A stretch of DNA of 64,000 nt from Saccharibacillus sp. O23 (GTDB taxonomy: Bacteria > Bacillota > Bacilli > Paenibacillales > Paenibacillaceae): positions 434,001 to 498,000 of the forward strand of contig NZ_NJDE01000003.1 in the NCBI RefSeq assembly GCF_002205895.1. The letters are read 5' to 3'. Each line of letters begins with the position of its first letter. Positions within the stretch are counted from its first letter, which is position 1. A model generated the notes under the pieces. That model was given only the letters and a program-made list of their open reading frames with translations, searched no databases and had not been told where the DNA came from. Below are positions 56,744-64,000 of this stretch, piece after piece. The translations under genes and the position numbers were made by a program.

Positions 56744-58768
56744 ATGGAATATCATGTATCGATGGAGGGCAACGATCGAAATCACGGAACGGCGGAGCAG
56801 CCGCTTCGCACGATCTCTCGCGCGGCTTCTCGGGCGGTCGCCGGCGATACCGTTATCGTTCATGCGGGCGTCTACAGAGAATGGGTGAATCCGGCTAACG
56901 GAGGCACGGCGGAACATCGCATCGTGTATCGTTCCGCGGGAGACGGAGAGGTCGTGATTACGGGAGCGGAACGGATCGCGGACTGGCAGTCCGAAGGCGG
57001 CCAAGTCTGGAGCACGGAAGTGCCGAACTCCTTATTCGCGGTGCGCAATCCTTACGAAACCGCGCTGAGCGGAGACTGGCTCTTCGACGGGCCGCTGAAC
57101 GTGCATCTCGGGGATGTGTATCTCGACGGCAAATCGCTGTACGAAGTCAACAGTGTTGAAAACGTTCACAGTCCCGAAGTCTGGTCCGAAGCCAAATATC
57201 CCGAAGATTCGCTGCTGACGTGGCATGCCGAGGTAAACGCCGCGACGACGAAGATTTGGGCCAATTTCGGCGGCAAAGATCCGCGTCAGGAAAACGTGGA
57301 GATCAACGTGCGACCTTACTGCTTCTGGCCGGAGAAACCGGGACTGAATTACATAACAGTGAGCGGATTCACGCTTCGCCAAGCTTCTCCCCAGTGGGCA
57401 CCGCCGACGGATTACCAAGAAGGTCTGATCGGGCCGCATTGGAGCAAAGGCTGGATCATCGAAAATAACCTCATCTGCGAATCCAAATCCGTAGGCGTCA
57501 GCCTCGGAACCGAGATCGGTACCGGTCACGGCAGCGCTGAAGAGAAGCGGAGCAAAGGCGGTACGCAGCGCGAGCAGGAAGTCATTTTGCGGGCGCTGCG
57601 CTCCGGTTGGCATGAAGATCGGATCGGCGGCCATCTCGTGCGCGGCAACGTGATCCACGACTGCGAGCAGGCCGGCATCGTCGGACATATGGGCGGAGCG
57701 TTCAGCCGGATCGAGCGGAACCGGATCTACAATATCCATCACAAACGCCTCCGGCACGGAGCCGAAGTCGCGGGCATCAAGCTGCACGCGGCGCTGGATA
57801 CGCAGATCAGCGAGAACGTGATCTACAATTGCTACCGCGGGCTGTGGCTCGATTGGCAGGCGCAAGGGACGCGGATCGATCGCAATGTCTTTTTCGCTAA
57901 TCTGTCCGAAGATCTGTTCGTCGAAGTCTGCCACGGGCCGTATCTGGTCGATCATAACCTGTTCTTGTCGCCGATGAATTTCCGAAACATGGCGCAGGGC
58001 GGCGCGTTTGCTCATAACTTGTTCGCCGGTCGATTCGTCGTGCGTTCCGAGATCACCCGAACCACGCCTTATCATTTCCCGCACGAGACGGCGATGGCCG
58101 GATATTCCAATATCACGGGCGGCGACGATCGATATTACAACAATCTCTTCCTCGGCGACCATGACGAACGGCAGGAACCTGTTCCGATCACGTTCTTCGA
58201 ACATCTGCCGCTCAAGCCGAGAGATGCAGTCAGCGAAGACGGGAAAACGGTCATGGACGGCGTGCCGGAAGATTCCGTGTGCTATCTGCATGCGGTCGGA
58301 CTCGGCGGCTACGACAAGCATCCGAATTTCAAAGATAAAAGATGGTGGGAATACACCCGAGAAGAGCTTCAGGAACTGGGCGACGCCGCCAAAGACTTCT
58401 TTATCGGCAACGCCGTTCTCCCGGTCGCGATGGGCGGCAACGTCTTCCTGCGCCATGCGGTTCCGAGCCGGCACGAATCCGAAGCGAAGGTCTACGCGCA
58501 GCAGGGAATGACTTTCGAGGTCGATCCTTCGCAGGGTACGGTGCGCGTTCGGATCGAAGAGCCGGAACGGCTTCGGGAGACTTCGGCGATGACGGTGACC
58601 ACGGATCTACTGGGCAAGACGTATCACGCGGATATGTCTTACGAGCAGCCGGACCGCGCGCCTTATCGACTCGATACCGACTTTTTCGGGAACCGGAGAG
58701 CAGACGGGCAAGTGACGGCGGGCCCGTTCGAGTTGGACGAGAAGGGTACGGCGGAGTTTGAGATTTGA
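56744..58768 (+). CDS. Right-handed beta-helix glycosidase, GH120-like beta-xylosidase
   Basis: 674 residues, GGAG upstream. No signal peptide, so cytoplasmic. From memory of the GH120 beta-xylosidase XylC of Thermoanaerobacterium, strong matches are the N-terminal segment (EYHV...GNDRNHGTAEQPLRTISRAAS, GDTVIVHAGVYREWV), APPTDYQEGLIGPHWSKGWIIENN, AGIKLHAALD, and the active-site stretch GLWLDWQAQGTRIDRN...FVEVCHGPYLVDHN. Asp370 (WLDW) and Glu394 (FVEV) take the place of the family's nucleophile and acid/base pair. It would release xylose from xylo-oligosaccharides after uptake. It is cotranscribed with the YczE-type gene and followed by a terminator. Confidence 0.85.
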   Translation: MEYHVSMEGNDRNHGTAEQPLRTISRAASRAVAGDTVIVHAGVYREWVNPANGGTAEHRIVYRSAGDGEVVITGAERIADWQSEGGQVWSTEVPNSLFAVRNPYETALSGDWLFDGPLNVHLGDVYLDGKSLYEVNSVENVHSPEVWSEAKYPEDSLLTWHAEVNAATTKIWANFGGKDPRQENVEINVRPYCFWPEKPGLNYITVSGFTLRQASPQWAPPTDYQEGLIGPHWSKGWIIENNLICESKSVGVSLGTEIGTGHGSAEEKRSKGGTQREQEVILRALRSGWHEDRIGGHLVRGNVIHDCEQAGIVGHMGGAFSRIERNRIYNIHHKRLRHGAEVAGIKLHAALDTQISENVIYNCYRGLWLDWQAQGTRIDRNVFFANLSEDLFVEVCHGPYLVDHNLFLSPMNFRNMAQGGAFAHNLFAGRFVVRSEITRTTPYHFPHETAMAGYSNITGGDDRYYNNLFLGDHDERQEPVPITFFEHLPLKPRDAVSEDGKTVMDGVPEDSVCYLHAVGLGGYDKHPNFKDKRWWEYTREELQELGDAAKDFFIGNAVLPVAMGGNVFLRHAVPSRHESEAKVYAQQGMTFEVDPSQGTVRVRIEEPERLRETSAMTVTTDLLGKTYHADMSYEQPDRAPYRLDTDFFGNRRADGQVTAGPFELDEKGTAEFEI

Positions 58769-58800
58769 GGATGGGCTATGGCGCATAAAGCGCAAAATCG

Positions 58801-58828
58801 AAGGGCACCCGGTCGGGTGCCCTTTTAA
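58801..58828 (+). terminator. Intrinsic terminator of the beta-xylosidase gene
   Basis: AAGGGCACCC (58801-58810) pairs with GGGTGCCCTT (58815-58824), loop GGTC, then TTT. Confidence 0.88.
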
Positions 58829-58928
58829 CGTGTCAGAAAAATCAAAAAGCAACTCAAAGCGAGCCGACTTCGAAAGAACTTCGTGCGCTCGCGTAAGCTT
58901 ACGAAAGCGAGCAGCCGATCTAAAGGAT

Positions 58929-59027
58929 CGTAGATTCGTTAGAACCGCCAAATGCCCCTTTTCGAAATGCTAACGGAACGTAGATTCCTTAGACGTCCGA
59001 TTTCCCTCTTTTCACGCTAAAAACCGG
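58929..59027. repeat. Two imperfect ~50-bp tandem repeats in the gene-free interval
   Basis: The 58825-59156 interval has no convincing gene. CGTAGATTCGTTAGAAC (58929-58945) recurs as CGTAGATTCCTTAGACG (58979-58995), exactly 50 bases on, and the downstream bases (pyrimidine-rich run, then GCTAA) also align. A third, degraded unit may end near TTCCGTTAGAAATC (about 59056). CTAACGGAACGTAGATTCCTTAG also has inverted similarity to the flanks. Comparable intergenic repeats occur in Paenibacillaceae, but I cannot name a family. Confidence 0.55.
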
Positions 59028-59156
59028 CCTTTTTTCATTCTAAGCGTCATCTGGTTCCGTTAGAAATCAAAGGCGGATCACATTCGCTACGGATGGAATC
59101 GAAACGGCGGCTTGAGCAGCAAAGTTGGCGTTGAACAGAAGATTTAGAGCCGGTGC

Positions 59157-60028
59157 CTACGTGATTTTCTCGAAAACTTCCCAAATCCGCCCCTGATCTT
59201 CGCTCAACATCCGCTGCATCTTCTCTCCTGTCCCGTCCGCATGAGGCACATGGATCGACACCGTCAGATTCGGATCGCTCAAGTACTGAAAAGAAATCAG
59301 ATCGAAATTCAGCTCTCCGAGATTGGGGCAATGCAGCGTCTTGGGCGCGTCGATCGTATCGAGCACTTCATGCGACGCCCAGAATCCCCGAAACTCTTCG
59401 CTCGCCTTCGACAACGCTTCGAACTGCTCCGACCACCACGGATCGTCGGCGTAACGCGCATATCCCGCGCGGAAAGCAGCCGCGATCCGCCGCGCGTGTT
59501 CCTCCCATTGATCGCCTTTTATATAACGGAAACGGGCGGAAGTAAACGTCATCCAGACGAAATTCCGTTCCTGCTCCGACATCGCCGACAAGTTTCCGTT
59601 CAAAGCGCGGTACGCCTCGTTCCAGCCGATGATATTCATTCGCGCATCCATGACGCTCGCGGAGACAAATGCTGGCTGTCCAGAAAACGCTGAAGCTCCG
59701 GCGTCATCGCGGACGAAGGCTTGAAGTCGACGAGCGGATACTGCTTGCGGGCCAGATGGTACAGATGTTTGCGTTCCGTTTCGTTCAGCCGCAGAACCTC
59801 CGCGATCCGTTCCAGTACTTCGGCGGATACGTTGATCGGGCGTCCTTGTTCCAGATACGTGTACCAATCCAGTCCGACGTCGGCCAGCATAGCTACCTCG
59901 CCGCGGCGAAGCCCAGGCGTACGTCTGCGTCCGGATTCCGGCAGTCCCGCTTCTTGCGGCGTGATACGCTCGCGGCGCGAACGCAGAAAATGCGACAGTT
60001 CCGTATGACGATCCAATCCGTTTGCCAT
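59157..60028 (-). pseudogene. Frameshifted XRE/MmyB-type transcriptional regulator
   Basis: The N-part starts at ATG 60028 (AAGGAGG about ten bases upstream) and holds an XRE helix-turn-helix (MANGLDRHTELSHFLRSRRERITPQEAG, TPGLRRGEVAMLADVGLDWYTYLEQGR) followed by VLRLNETERKHLYHLA. It stops in frame just after LQRFLDSQ. In the other frame the MmyB-like ligand domain continues (PAFVSASVMDARMNIIGWNEAY, ...NFVWMTFTSARFRYIKGDQWEEHARRIAAAFR) to the stop at 59157. The combined length is 290 codons plus two bases, so one base is missing (or two are extra), near 59675-59690. A true mutation, a sequencing error or programmed shifting are all possible. Divergent from a Dabb gene, with a large inverted repeat between. 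Confidence 0.75.
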
Positions 60029-60048
60029 CTTCGGTGTGCCTCCTTGCT

Positions 60049-60107
60049 GCGAATGTAGGTCGCCGCTACTACATTCGCAAATTTCTCGATCTTGCGAATG
60101 TAGTAGC
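60049..60107. promoter_or_regulatory. Large inverted repeat, candidate operator of the MmyB-type regulator
   Basis: GCTACTACATTCGCAA (60065-60080) and TTGCGAATGTAGTAGC (60092-60107) are perfect 16-base arms around an 11-base centre. A third copy of the core GCGAATGTAG lies at 60049-60058. The array sits 20-80 bases before the regulator's ATG and about 145 bases before the Dabb gene. Confidence 0.7.
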
Positions 60108-60251
60108 GCGACTCCTACGATAACCGGATCTCTGCCTAACCGGCGCTCATCTCTATACACTAGTCTATGTCCTCCTAGGGAGGATTCGCAACAACGGCGA
60201 TTCGATAATCGGATCTCGTTAACCAGAACTTCGTGAATTGGAGGAAACATC

Positions 60252-60560
60252 ATGTTTGAGCATATCGTATTGTTGAAGTTTAAATCGGATACGCCGATTG
60301 ACGTACAGGAGAAAGCGGTCGCCCTTGCGCATGACTTCAAAGGAAAAATCCCGGGCATCTTGGATCTCAGCGCCGGGATTAACGTGACCGAGGAGACCGA
60401 ACATGCGCAAGGATTTGCGCTGGGTATCCGGGTGACTTTCGAAGATCAGCAGGCCTGCCGCGATTATGTCGGGCATCCGCTGCATCAGAACTTGCTGCAA
60501 ACGGTCGGGCCGTTCGTCGACGGCATCGTCGTGGTGGATTATCCGTCTATCGGTCTCTGA
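60252..60560 (+). CDS. Dabb (stress-responsive alpha/beta-barrel) family protein
   Basis: 102 residues, GGAGG upstream. MFEHIVLLKFKSDTP at the N-end, then GIRVTFEDQQACRDYVGHPLHQNLLQTVGPFVDGIVVVDYP; these are the usual Dabb signatures of a dimeric ferredoxin-like barrel. Role in stress response or as a small enzyme is not defined. Divergent from the MmyB-type regulator gene and probably its target. Its 3' end overlaps the convergent VOC gene by 14 bases. Confidence 0.88.
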   Translation: MFEHIVLLKFKSDTPIDVQEKAVALAHDFKGKIPGILDLSAGINVTEETEHAQGFALGIRVTFEDQQACRDYVGHPLHQNLLQTVGPFVDGIVVVDYPSIGL

Positions 60561-60948
60561 ACCGTTCGATCGCGGCTTCGCTCGCCGGTTCGAACAAGTT
60601 GATCAGATTGCCGTCCGGATCGCGCAGCAGCATCGAACGGTTTCCCCACGGCATGGTGGTCGGCTCCTGCACCCAGGAATCGACCCACACTTTCAAACGC
60701 TCGTATTCCGCTTCGATATGGTCTACGCGAAGCTCGATGATCACCGTGCGATTGGAAGCCGCGACTACGGAATCGGCTCCGAACAGCTGCGCGGTCTGCG
60801 AATGGCCGATCGCCAGCGTGCCCGAAGGCAGGACGATTTCGGCAAACACGGGCGCGGGCCGCTTCGCCTCGGCTCCCGTCACCTTTTCGTAAAACTCGGC
60901 CAGACGATCCACATCGTCCGTGATGATGCGTACCGATGCGAAATTCAT
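60547..60948 (-). CDS. VOC family protein
   Basis: 133 residues. NFASVRIITDDVDRLAEFYEKVTGAEAKRPAPVFAEIVLPSGTLAIG at the N-end and MLLRDPDGNLINLFEPAS in the second module give two VOC motifs; the late Glu in DPDGNLINLFEP fits a metal-ligand position. The substrate is unknown. No standard RBS is evident beyond GGGATGATCC; the start at MNFASV is taken from family length. Confidence 0.85.
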   Translation of the reverse strand: MNFASVRIITDDVDRLAEFYEKVTGAEAKRPAPVFAEIVLPSGTLAIGHSQTAQLFGADSVVAASNRTVIIELRVDHIEAEYERLKVWVDSWVQEPTTMPWGNRSMLLRDPDGNLINLFEPASEAAIERFRDR

Positions 60949-61010
60949 AAAGGATCATCCCTTCTCTGATTTGCGGATAAGCGATTTGCTCTCATGTTCC
61001 ATCCTAATCC

Positions 61011-61052
61011 AACGCTGCTGACAGCATTATGTCAGCAGCGTTTTTCTTTTTT
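61011..61052 (+). terminator. Orphan terminator between divergent genes
   Basis: AACGCTGCTGACA (61011-61023) pairs perfectly with TGTCAGCAGCGTT (61030-61042), followed by TTTCTTTTTT. It lies upstream of both the VOC gene (minus, start 60948) and the kinase-like gene (plus, start 61133), so it ends no annotated gene. Confidence 0.75.
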
Positions 61053-61132
61053 CGAGGAGATCTGTCTCTTTTGCGCGACCTATGTAAGAATGGATAAATA
61101 CATAACGTGAGATCCGCGAGAGGAGCGCTAAA

Positions 61133-62032
61133 ATGATTCCTGCATGCTTTTCGGAATATCGCTCGAAAATCCTTGTACTGAATGAAGCGGCGGAATGGTC
61201 GTTATTGAGGAAATGGACGCTTTCGGAAGTCTACCGGATCAAGCTCGCCGGCGGCGAATCGCGCATCATAAAATGGGGCAGTAGCGAGATGGCCGAAGAA
61301 GCCGGCATTTATCGGGACCTCGTTCAGCCTTTGCAGATCAAAGCCCCTCGAATCTCGGAATTCGTTCAACTGGAGAACAGCGGAGTCATGGTTATGGAAG
61401 ATGTCGGCGAGCACAACGTGGAGCAGCAGCCGCATCCTGCTTATTTCCTTGAAGCGGCGAAAGAACTGGCAAGGTTAAGAACGCGAGCGGCGAGTCTTTT
61501 GGAACGAACGCTTTCTCCGGAAACCGTCGAAGCTTACTCCGTGTCCGCAGAAGATTTTCTGAAGCTGCTGAACGACTTATTGAACTCCGAACAGTTGGCA
61601 GGAAACGAAGGGCTATCCCGACTCGCGAAGACGCTGCCTAATGCTTTAGAAAAACTTTACCGCACGGTGCCGAATTCGATCGTCCATCATGATTATCACG
61701 CCAAGAATCTCGTGATCCAAGAAAACGGCATCACGCCGATCGATTGGGCTAACGCATATCTGAGTCCTCATCTCGGCGACCTCTACTGCTTGATGAAGGA
61801 AGCGCACGCTCGAAGTCAGGCGACAAGATCAGAACTACTGTCGGCCTATCTGGAAGCCTCCGATCTTCACGCGAGCGATCTGCGCTGGCAGCTGCCGATC
61901 GGCGGAATCTGTTGGCTGGTTAAGACCTTGCATTGGCTCGTCTATGGAGGCACGGACATCATTCCGGGGTCGGAGGCTTGGATACCGGATTTGGTGCAGG
62001 ATGTGGAGTACCTCTATGCCGAGATCATCTGA
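61133..62032 (+). CDS. Phosphotransferase (APH-like) family protein
   Basis: 299 residues, AGAGGAGC upstream. Kinase-like fold: the N-lobe with SRIIKWGSSEMAEEAGIYRDLVQPLQ, then the catalytic loop SIVHHDYHAKNLVIQENGITPIDWANAYLSPHLGDLYCL (HxDxxxxN and IDW). The IDW-A-N form departs slightly from IDWD/E. The substrate is unknown. It is monocistronic and followed by a hairpin terminator; the orphan terminator lies 80 bases upstream. Confidence 0.82.
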   Translation: MIPACFSEYRSKILVLNEAAEWSLLRKWTLSEVYRIKLAGGESRIIKWGSSEMAEEAGIYRDLVQPLQIKAPRISEFVQLENSGVMVMEDVGEHNVEQQPHPAYFLEAAKELARLRTRAASLLERTLSPETVEAYSVSAEDFLKLLNDLLNSEQLAGNEGLSRLAKTLPNALEKLYRTVPNSIVHHDYHAKNLVIQENGITPIDWANAYLSPHLGDLYCLMKEAHARSQATRSELLSAYLEASDLHASDLRWQLPIGGICWLVKTLHWLVYGGTDIIPGSEAWIPDLVQDVEYLYAEII

Positions 62033-62042
62033 TTTTTGGTTA

Positions 62043-62094
62043 GAAAAACGCCCTGTCCGCCGATTCTCGAGAATCGGTAAACAGGGCGTTCTTT
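62043..62094. terminator. Bidirectional terminator between APH-like and ALDH genes
   Basis: AAAACGCCCTGT (62045-62056) pairs with ACAGGGCGTTCTTT (62081-62094) with an inner CCGATTCTCGAGAATCGG stem. Confidence 0.85.
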
Positions 62095-62146
62095 TAGAAT
62101 CCATACCCGCGTCAACGGCAGGCTCTCCGAAACGCTTCTCTACCTT

Positions 62147-63637
62147 CTACTCCGGGATATAAGGCAGATCCAGCATCTTCGGCACATTGATCACATGCTG
62201 CTCGGTGTACGTGCGGATGCCTTCGGTGCCGTATTCGCGGCCGATGCCGGACTGTTTGAACCCGCCGAACGGGAAACGAACGTCCAACCCTTGCACGGCA
62301 GCGGTGTTGATCATGGTCGTTCCGGCTTCGAGCTGACGCGCGACGGCGATCGCTTCGTCTTCCGCTCCCCATACCGAACTCGTCAGTCCGTAGATGCTTT
62401 CGTTATGAAGCTCGATCGCCTGCTCCACATCGTCGAAAGGCAGAATCGGAACCGTCGGGCCGAATTGTTCTTCCACGACGATCGGATCATGCGCGTCGCA
62501 GCCGAGAACCAGCGTAGGCTGGAGATAATAGCCTTGGTCGAACTGCTGCTGATCCAGAATCCGCCCCAAAGGAACGACTTGAGCGCCTCGCTGCTTCGCG
62601 TCTTTGACCAGACCGGTCACGTAATCTTTCTGCTTCACGTTATTGACCGGGCCTACCGTCGTCTCGGGGTTGAACGGATCGCCGACGCGAATCCAGCGGT
62701 TGGCCGCTTCGATATACTTTTCTACAAACTGATCATAGATCGAACGGTGAACGTACACCCGCTTGGCGATCATGCAGATCTGACCGGTCGTGAGGAAGTT
62801 GGACACGACGATCCGGCGCATCGCGCGCTCGTCGTTCACGTCGAAGCTCTCCAAGAAAATTGCCGCGTCGTTGCCGCCCAGTTCCAACGTCATGTCTTTG
62901 ATCGTGTCCGAAGCCGCTTTGATGATATGCTTGGCCGTCTCGGTGCCGCCGGTAAAAGCGATCTTCGCGACGCGAGGATTCGTCGTCAGTTCTACCCCTA
63001 CGTCCGCTCCGCCGTGCACCACGTTGATCACGCCGGCCGGGAACTCGCTTGCGATGATCTCCGCTACTTTGGCTGCGGCGAGCGGCGCGTACGGACTCGG
63101 TTTCAGCACGATCGCATTGCCCGCCAACAGAGCCGGAGCGATCTTGATCGTGGACAGCGCGATCGGATAGTTCCACGGGCTGATCGCCGCAACCACCCCG
63201 ATCGGATCGTACGACAGAATCGTTTTGCCGTGATCATGCTCTTGGACGTCGGCTTGAAGAGCCGCTGCCGCTTCGTTGCAGGCGAATTCCATCCACATCA
63301 ACGAGACGTAGATCTCGCCGTGCGCGTCATACAGCGGTTTGCCATGCTCTCTCGACAGCAGGTTCACGATCTCGCTTTCGGCCGCGCGGATCTTCTCGAT
63401 CGCTTTGCGCATTCTCGTTACGCGTTCTTCGATATCGGTTTTTTTCCACGTTTTAAAAGCTTCCGCCGCCGCTTCGATCGCTTCGACGGCTTGCTCCTTC
63501 GTCGTTACCGGGAAGTAGCCGACGATCTCGCTCGGGTTGGCCGGATTTTCTTTGGCTGTCTGGGAAAGGGACTTCGCGTTCTGGCCGTTAATCAACGCTT
63601 CGACCGTAACGGCTTCCGGGTTGGCTTGAATAGTCAT
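62147..63637 (-). CDS. NAD(P)-dependent aldehyde dehydrogenase
   Basis: 496 residues from ATG 63637, six bases after AAGGGGAT. ALDH signatures in order: PWNYPIALSTIKIAPALLAGNAIVLKPS (cofactor region), FTGGTETAKHI, catalytic Glu in LELGGNDAAIFL, catalytic Cys in TTGQICMIAKRVYV, and late EEQFGPTVPILPF and RFPFGGFKQSG. Oxidises an aldehyde to the acid in the cytoplasm; the substrate is open. It is 29 bases after a MetE-like gene on the same strand. Confidence 0.92.
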   Translation of the reverse strand: MTIQANPEAVTVEALINGQNAKSLSQTAKENPANPSEIVGYFPVTTKEQAVEAIEAAAEAFKTWKKTDIEERVTRMRKAIEKIRAAESEIVNLLSREHGKPLYDAHGEIYVSLMWMEFACNEAAAALQADVQEHDHGKTILSYDPIGVVAAISPWNYPIALSTIKIAPALLAGNAIVLKPSPYAPLAAAKVAEIIASEFPAGVINVVHGGADVGVELTTNPRVAKIAFTGGTETAKHIIKAASDTIKDMTLELGGNDAAIFLESFDVNDERAMRRIVVSNFLTTGQICMIAKRVYVHRSIYDQFVEKYIEAANRWIRVGDPFNPETTVGPVNNVKQKDYVTGLVKDAKQRGAQVVPLGRILDQQQFDQGYYLQPTLVLGCDAHDPIVVEEQFGPTVPILPFDDVEQAIELHNESIYGLTSSVWGAEDEAIAVARQLEAGTTMINTAAVQGLDVRFPFGGFKQSGIGREYGTEGIRTYTEQHVINVPKMLDLPYIPE

Positions 63638-63666
63638 CTTAATATCCCCTTCGTGATTGAGATGGT

Positions 63667-64000
63667 TTATGCCCACACTTCGTCGGCGATTTCTTTCACG
63701 TAACGCAGCTTGCGCCACTGCTCGTCTTCCGTCAAAATATTGCCTTCTTCCGTGGACGAGAAGCCGCACTGCGGGCTGAGGCAGAGCTGGTCCAGAGGAA
63801 CGTAAGTCGCCGCTTCCGCGATCCGGGCTTTGATCTGTTCTTTGTCTTCCAACTCGCCGGTCTTGGACGTGAGCAGGCCGAGCACGATCTTCAGGTCTTT
63901 GCGATTGACGTGCTTCAACGATTCGAAGCTGCCCGAACGCTCGTCGTCGAACTCCAAGAACAATCCGTCCACGTCAAGCCCGCCGAAGATCACTTCCGAA
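63667..64000 (-). CDS. Cobalamin-independent methionine synthase-like protein, C-terminal end (truncated by window edge)
   Basis: About 111 residues are seen, up to the stop at 63667; the N-terminal part lies outside. GGLDVDGLFLEFDDERSG, HVNRKDLKIVLGLLTSKTGELEDKEQIKARI, and PLDQLCLSPQCGFSST...QWRKLRYVKEIADEVW are typical of the YxjG/YxjH group of MetE-like proteins, with the Cys of SPQCGF among the zinc ligands. The family transfers methyl groups to homocysteine or related thiols. Upstream of and probably cotranscribed with the aldehyde dehydrogenase. Confidence 0.82.
   Translation of the reverse strand, partial: SEVIFGGLDVDGLFLEFDDERSGSFESLKHVNRKDLKIVLGLLTSKTGELEDKEQIKARIAEAATYVPLDQLCLSPQCGFSSTEEGNILTEDEQWRKLRYVKEIADEVWA

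Noticed and set aside
60036-60236. 66-codon plus-strand frame before the Dabb gene
   Set aside because: It runs through the inverted-repeat operator and has no RBS or family resemblance.

Overview
The window looks like chromosomal DNA of a Gram-positive, carbohydrate-scavenging Paenibacillaceae bacterium. A Saccharibacillus or Paenibacillus relative is my best guess; this is an inference. The grounds are Firmicute-type AGGAGG ribosome binding sites and intrinsic terminators, three surface proteins with S-layer homology (SLH) triplets, LicT-type antitermination, a GntR/LacI-type AraR, a TM-sensor/AraC fusion protein next to a lipoprotein sugar-binding protein, and GC-rich codon use with few ATA codons. 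I saw no tRNA, rRNA, CRISPR array, transposase or phage gene.

Layout. 1-6021: a truncated secreted PAP2-type acid phosphatase, a membrane-anchored AraC regulator, a solute-binding lipoprotein, and a TetR/DUF4260 operon. 6200-12438: mostly minus-strand housekeeping or accessory enzymes (VOC protein, glycosidase-like secreted protein, DUF3237, esterase, 3-methyladenine glycosylase, nitroreductase, second VOC protein). 12648-18428: a 1926-aa InlB-repeat/SLH surface protein. 18682-21182: TetR, glycosyltransferase, adenylylsulfate kinase. 21217-25726: a complete beta-glucoside system (licT, PTS enzyme II, 6-phospho-beta-glucosidase) with two RAT/terminator switches. 25852-30992: araBDA and divergent araR with two AraR operators. 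31127-38883: Crp-type regulator, SDR, two-component system, DUF418 and GNAT proteins, AraC/GyrI regulator, epimerase. 39017-41470: an unassigned terminated leader RNA, rsgA and a kinase-like gene. 41564-48169: a six-repeat Ig-like/SLH protein, HxlR/RidA pair, TetR/SDR/SDR cluster. 48332-52402: ABC-F ATPase, VanZ protein, azoreductase/HxlR pair. 52509-55319: an SLH surface protein that carries a near-authentic ubiquitin domain. 55534-58768: TPR protein, YczE-type membrane protein and a GH120-like beta-xylosidase. 58769-64000: repeat-bearing intergenic DNA, a frameshifted MmyB-type regulator with its operator, Dabb and VOC proteins, a kinase-like protein, an aldehyde dehydrogenase and the end of a MetE-like gene.

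How the genes fit together. The sugar genes make a coherent plant-polysaccharide programme: arabinose use (araBDA under AraR), aryl/beta-glucoside uptake and hydrolysis (LicT-controlled), xylo-oligosaccharide cleavage (GH120) and a sugar-binding lipoprotein. Several regulator/target pairs can be read from operators in the DNA (TetR at 6043-6103, AraR at 29761 and 29857, HxlR at 45109-45141, TetR at 46439-46456, MmyB-type at 60065-60107).

The standout is the protein at 52509-55319. A signal peptide ends exactly at the Met1 of a domain that matches eukaryotic ubiquitin at 62 of 71 positions (counted against the human sequence from memory), with all seven lysines and the Ile44 patch kept. Behind it come seven ~49-residue repeats that suggest a seven-bladed propeller, Ig-like regions and three SLH motifs. 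This would put ubiquitin on the outside of a Gram-positive cell wall, and I know of no described system of that design.
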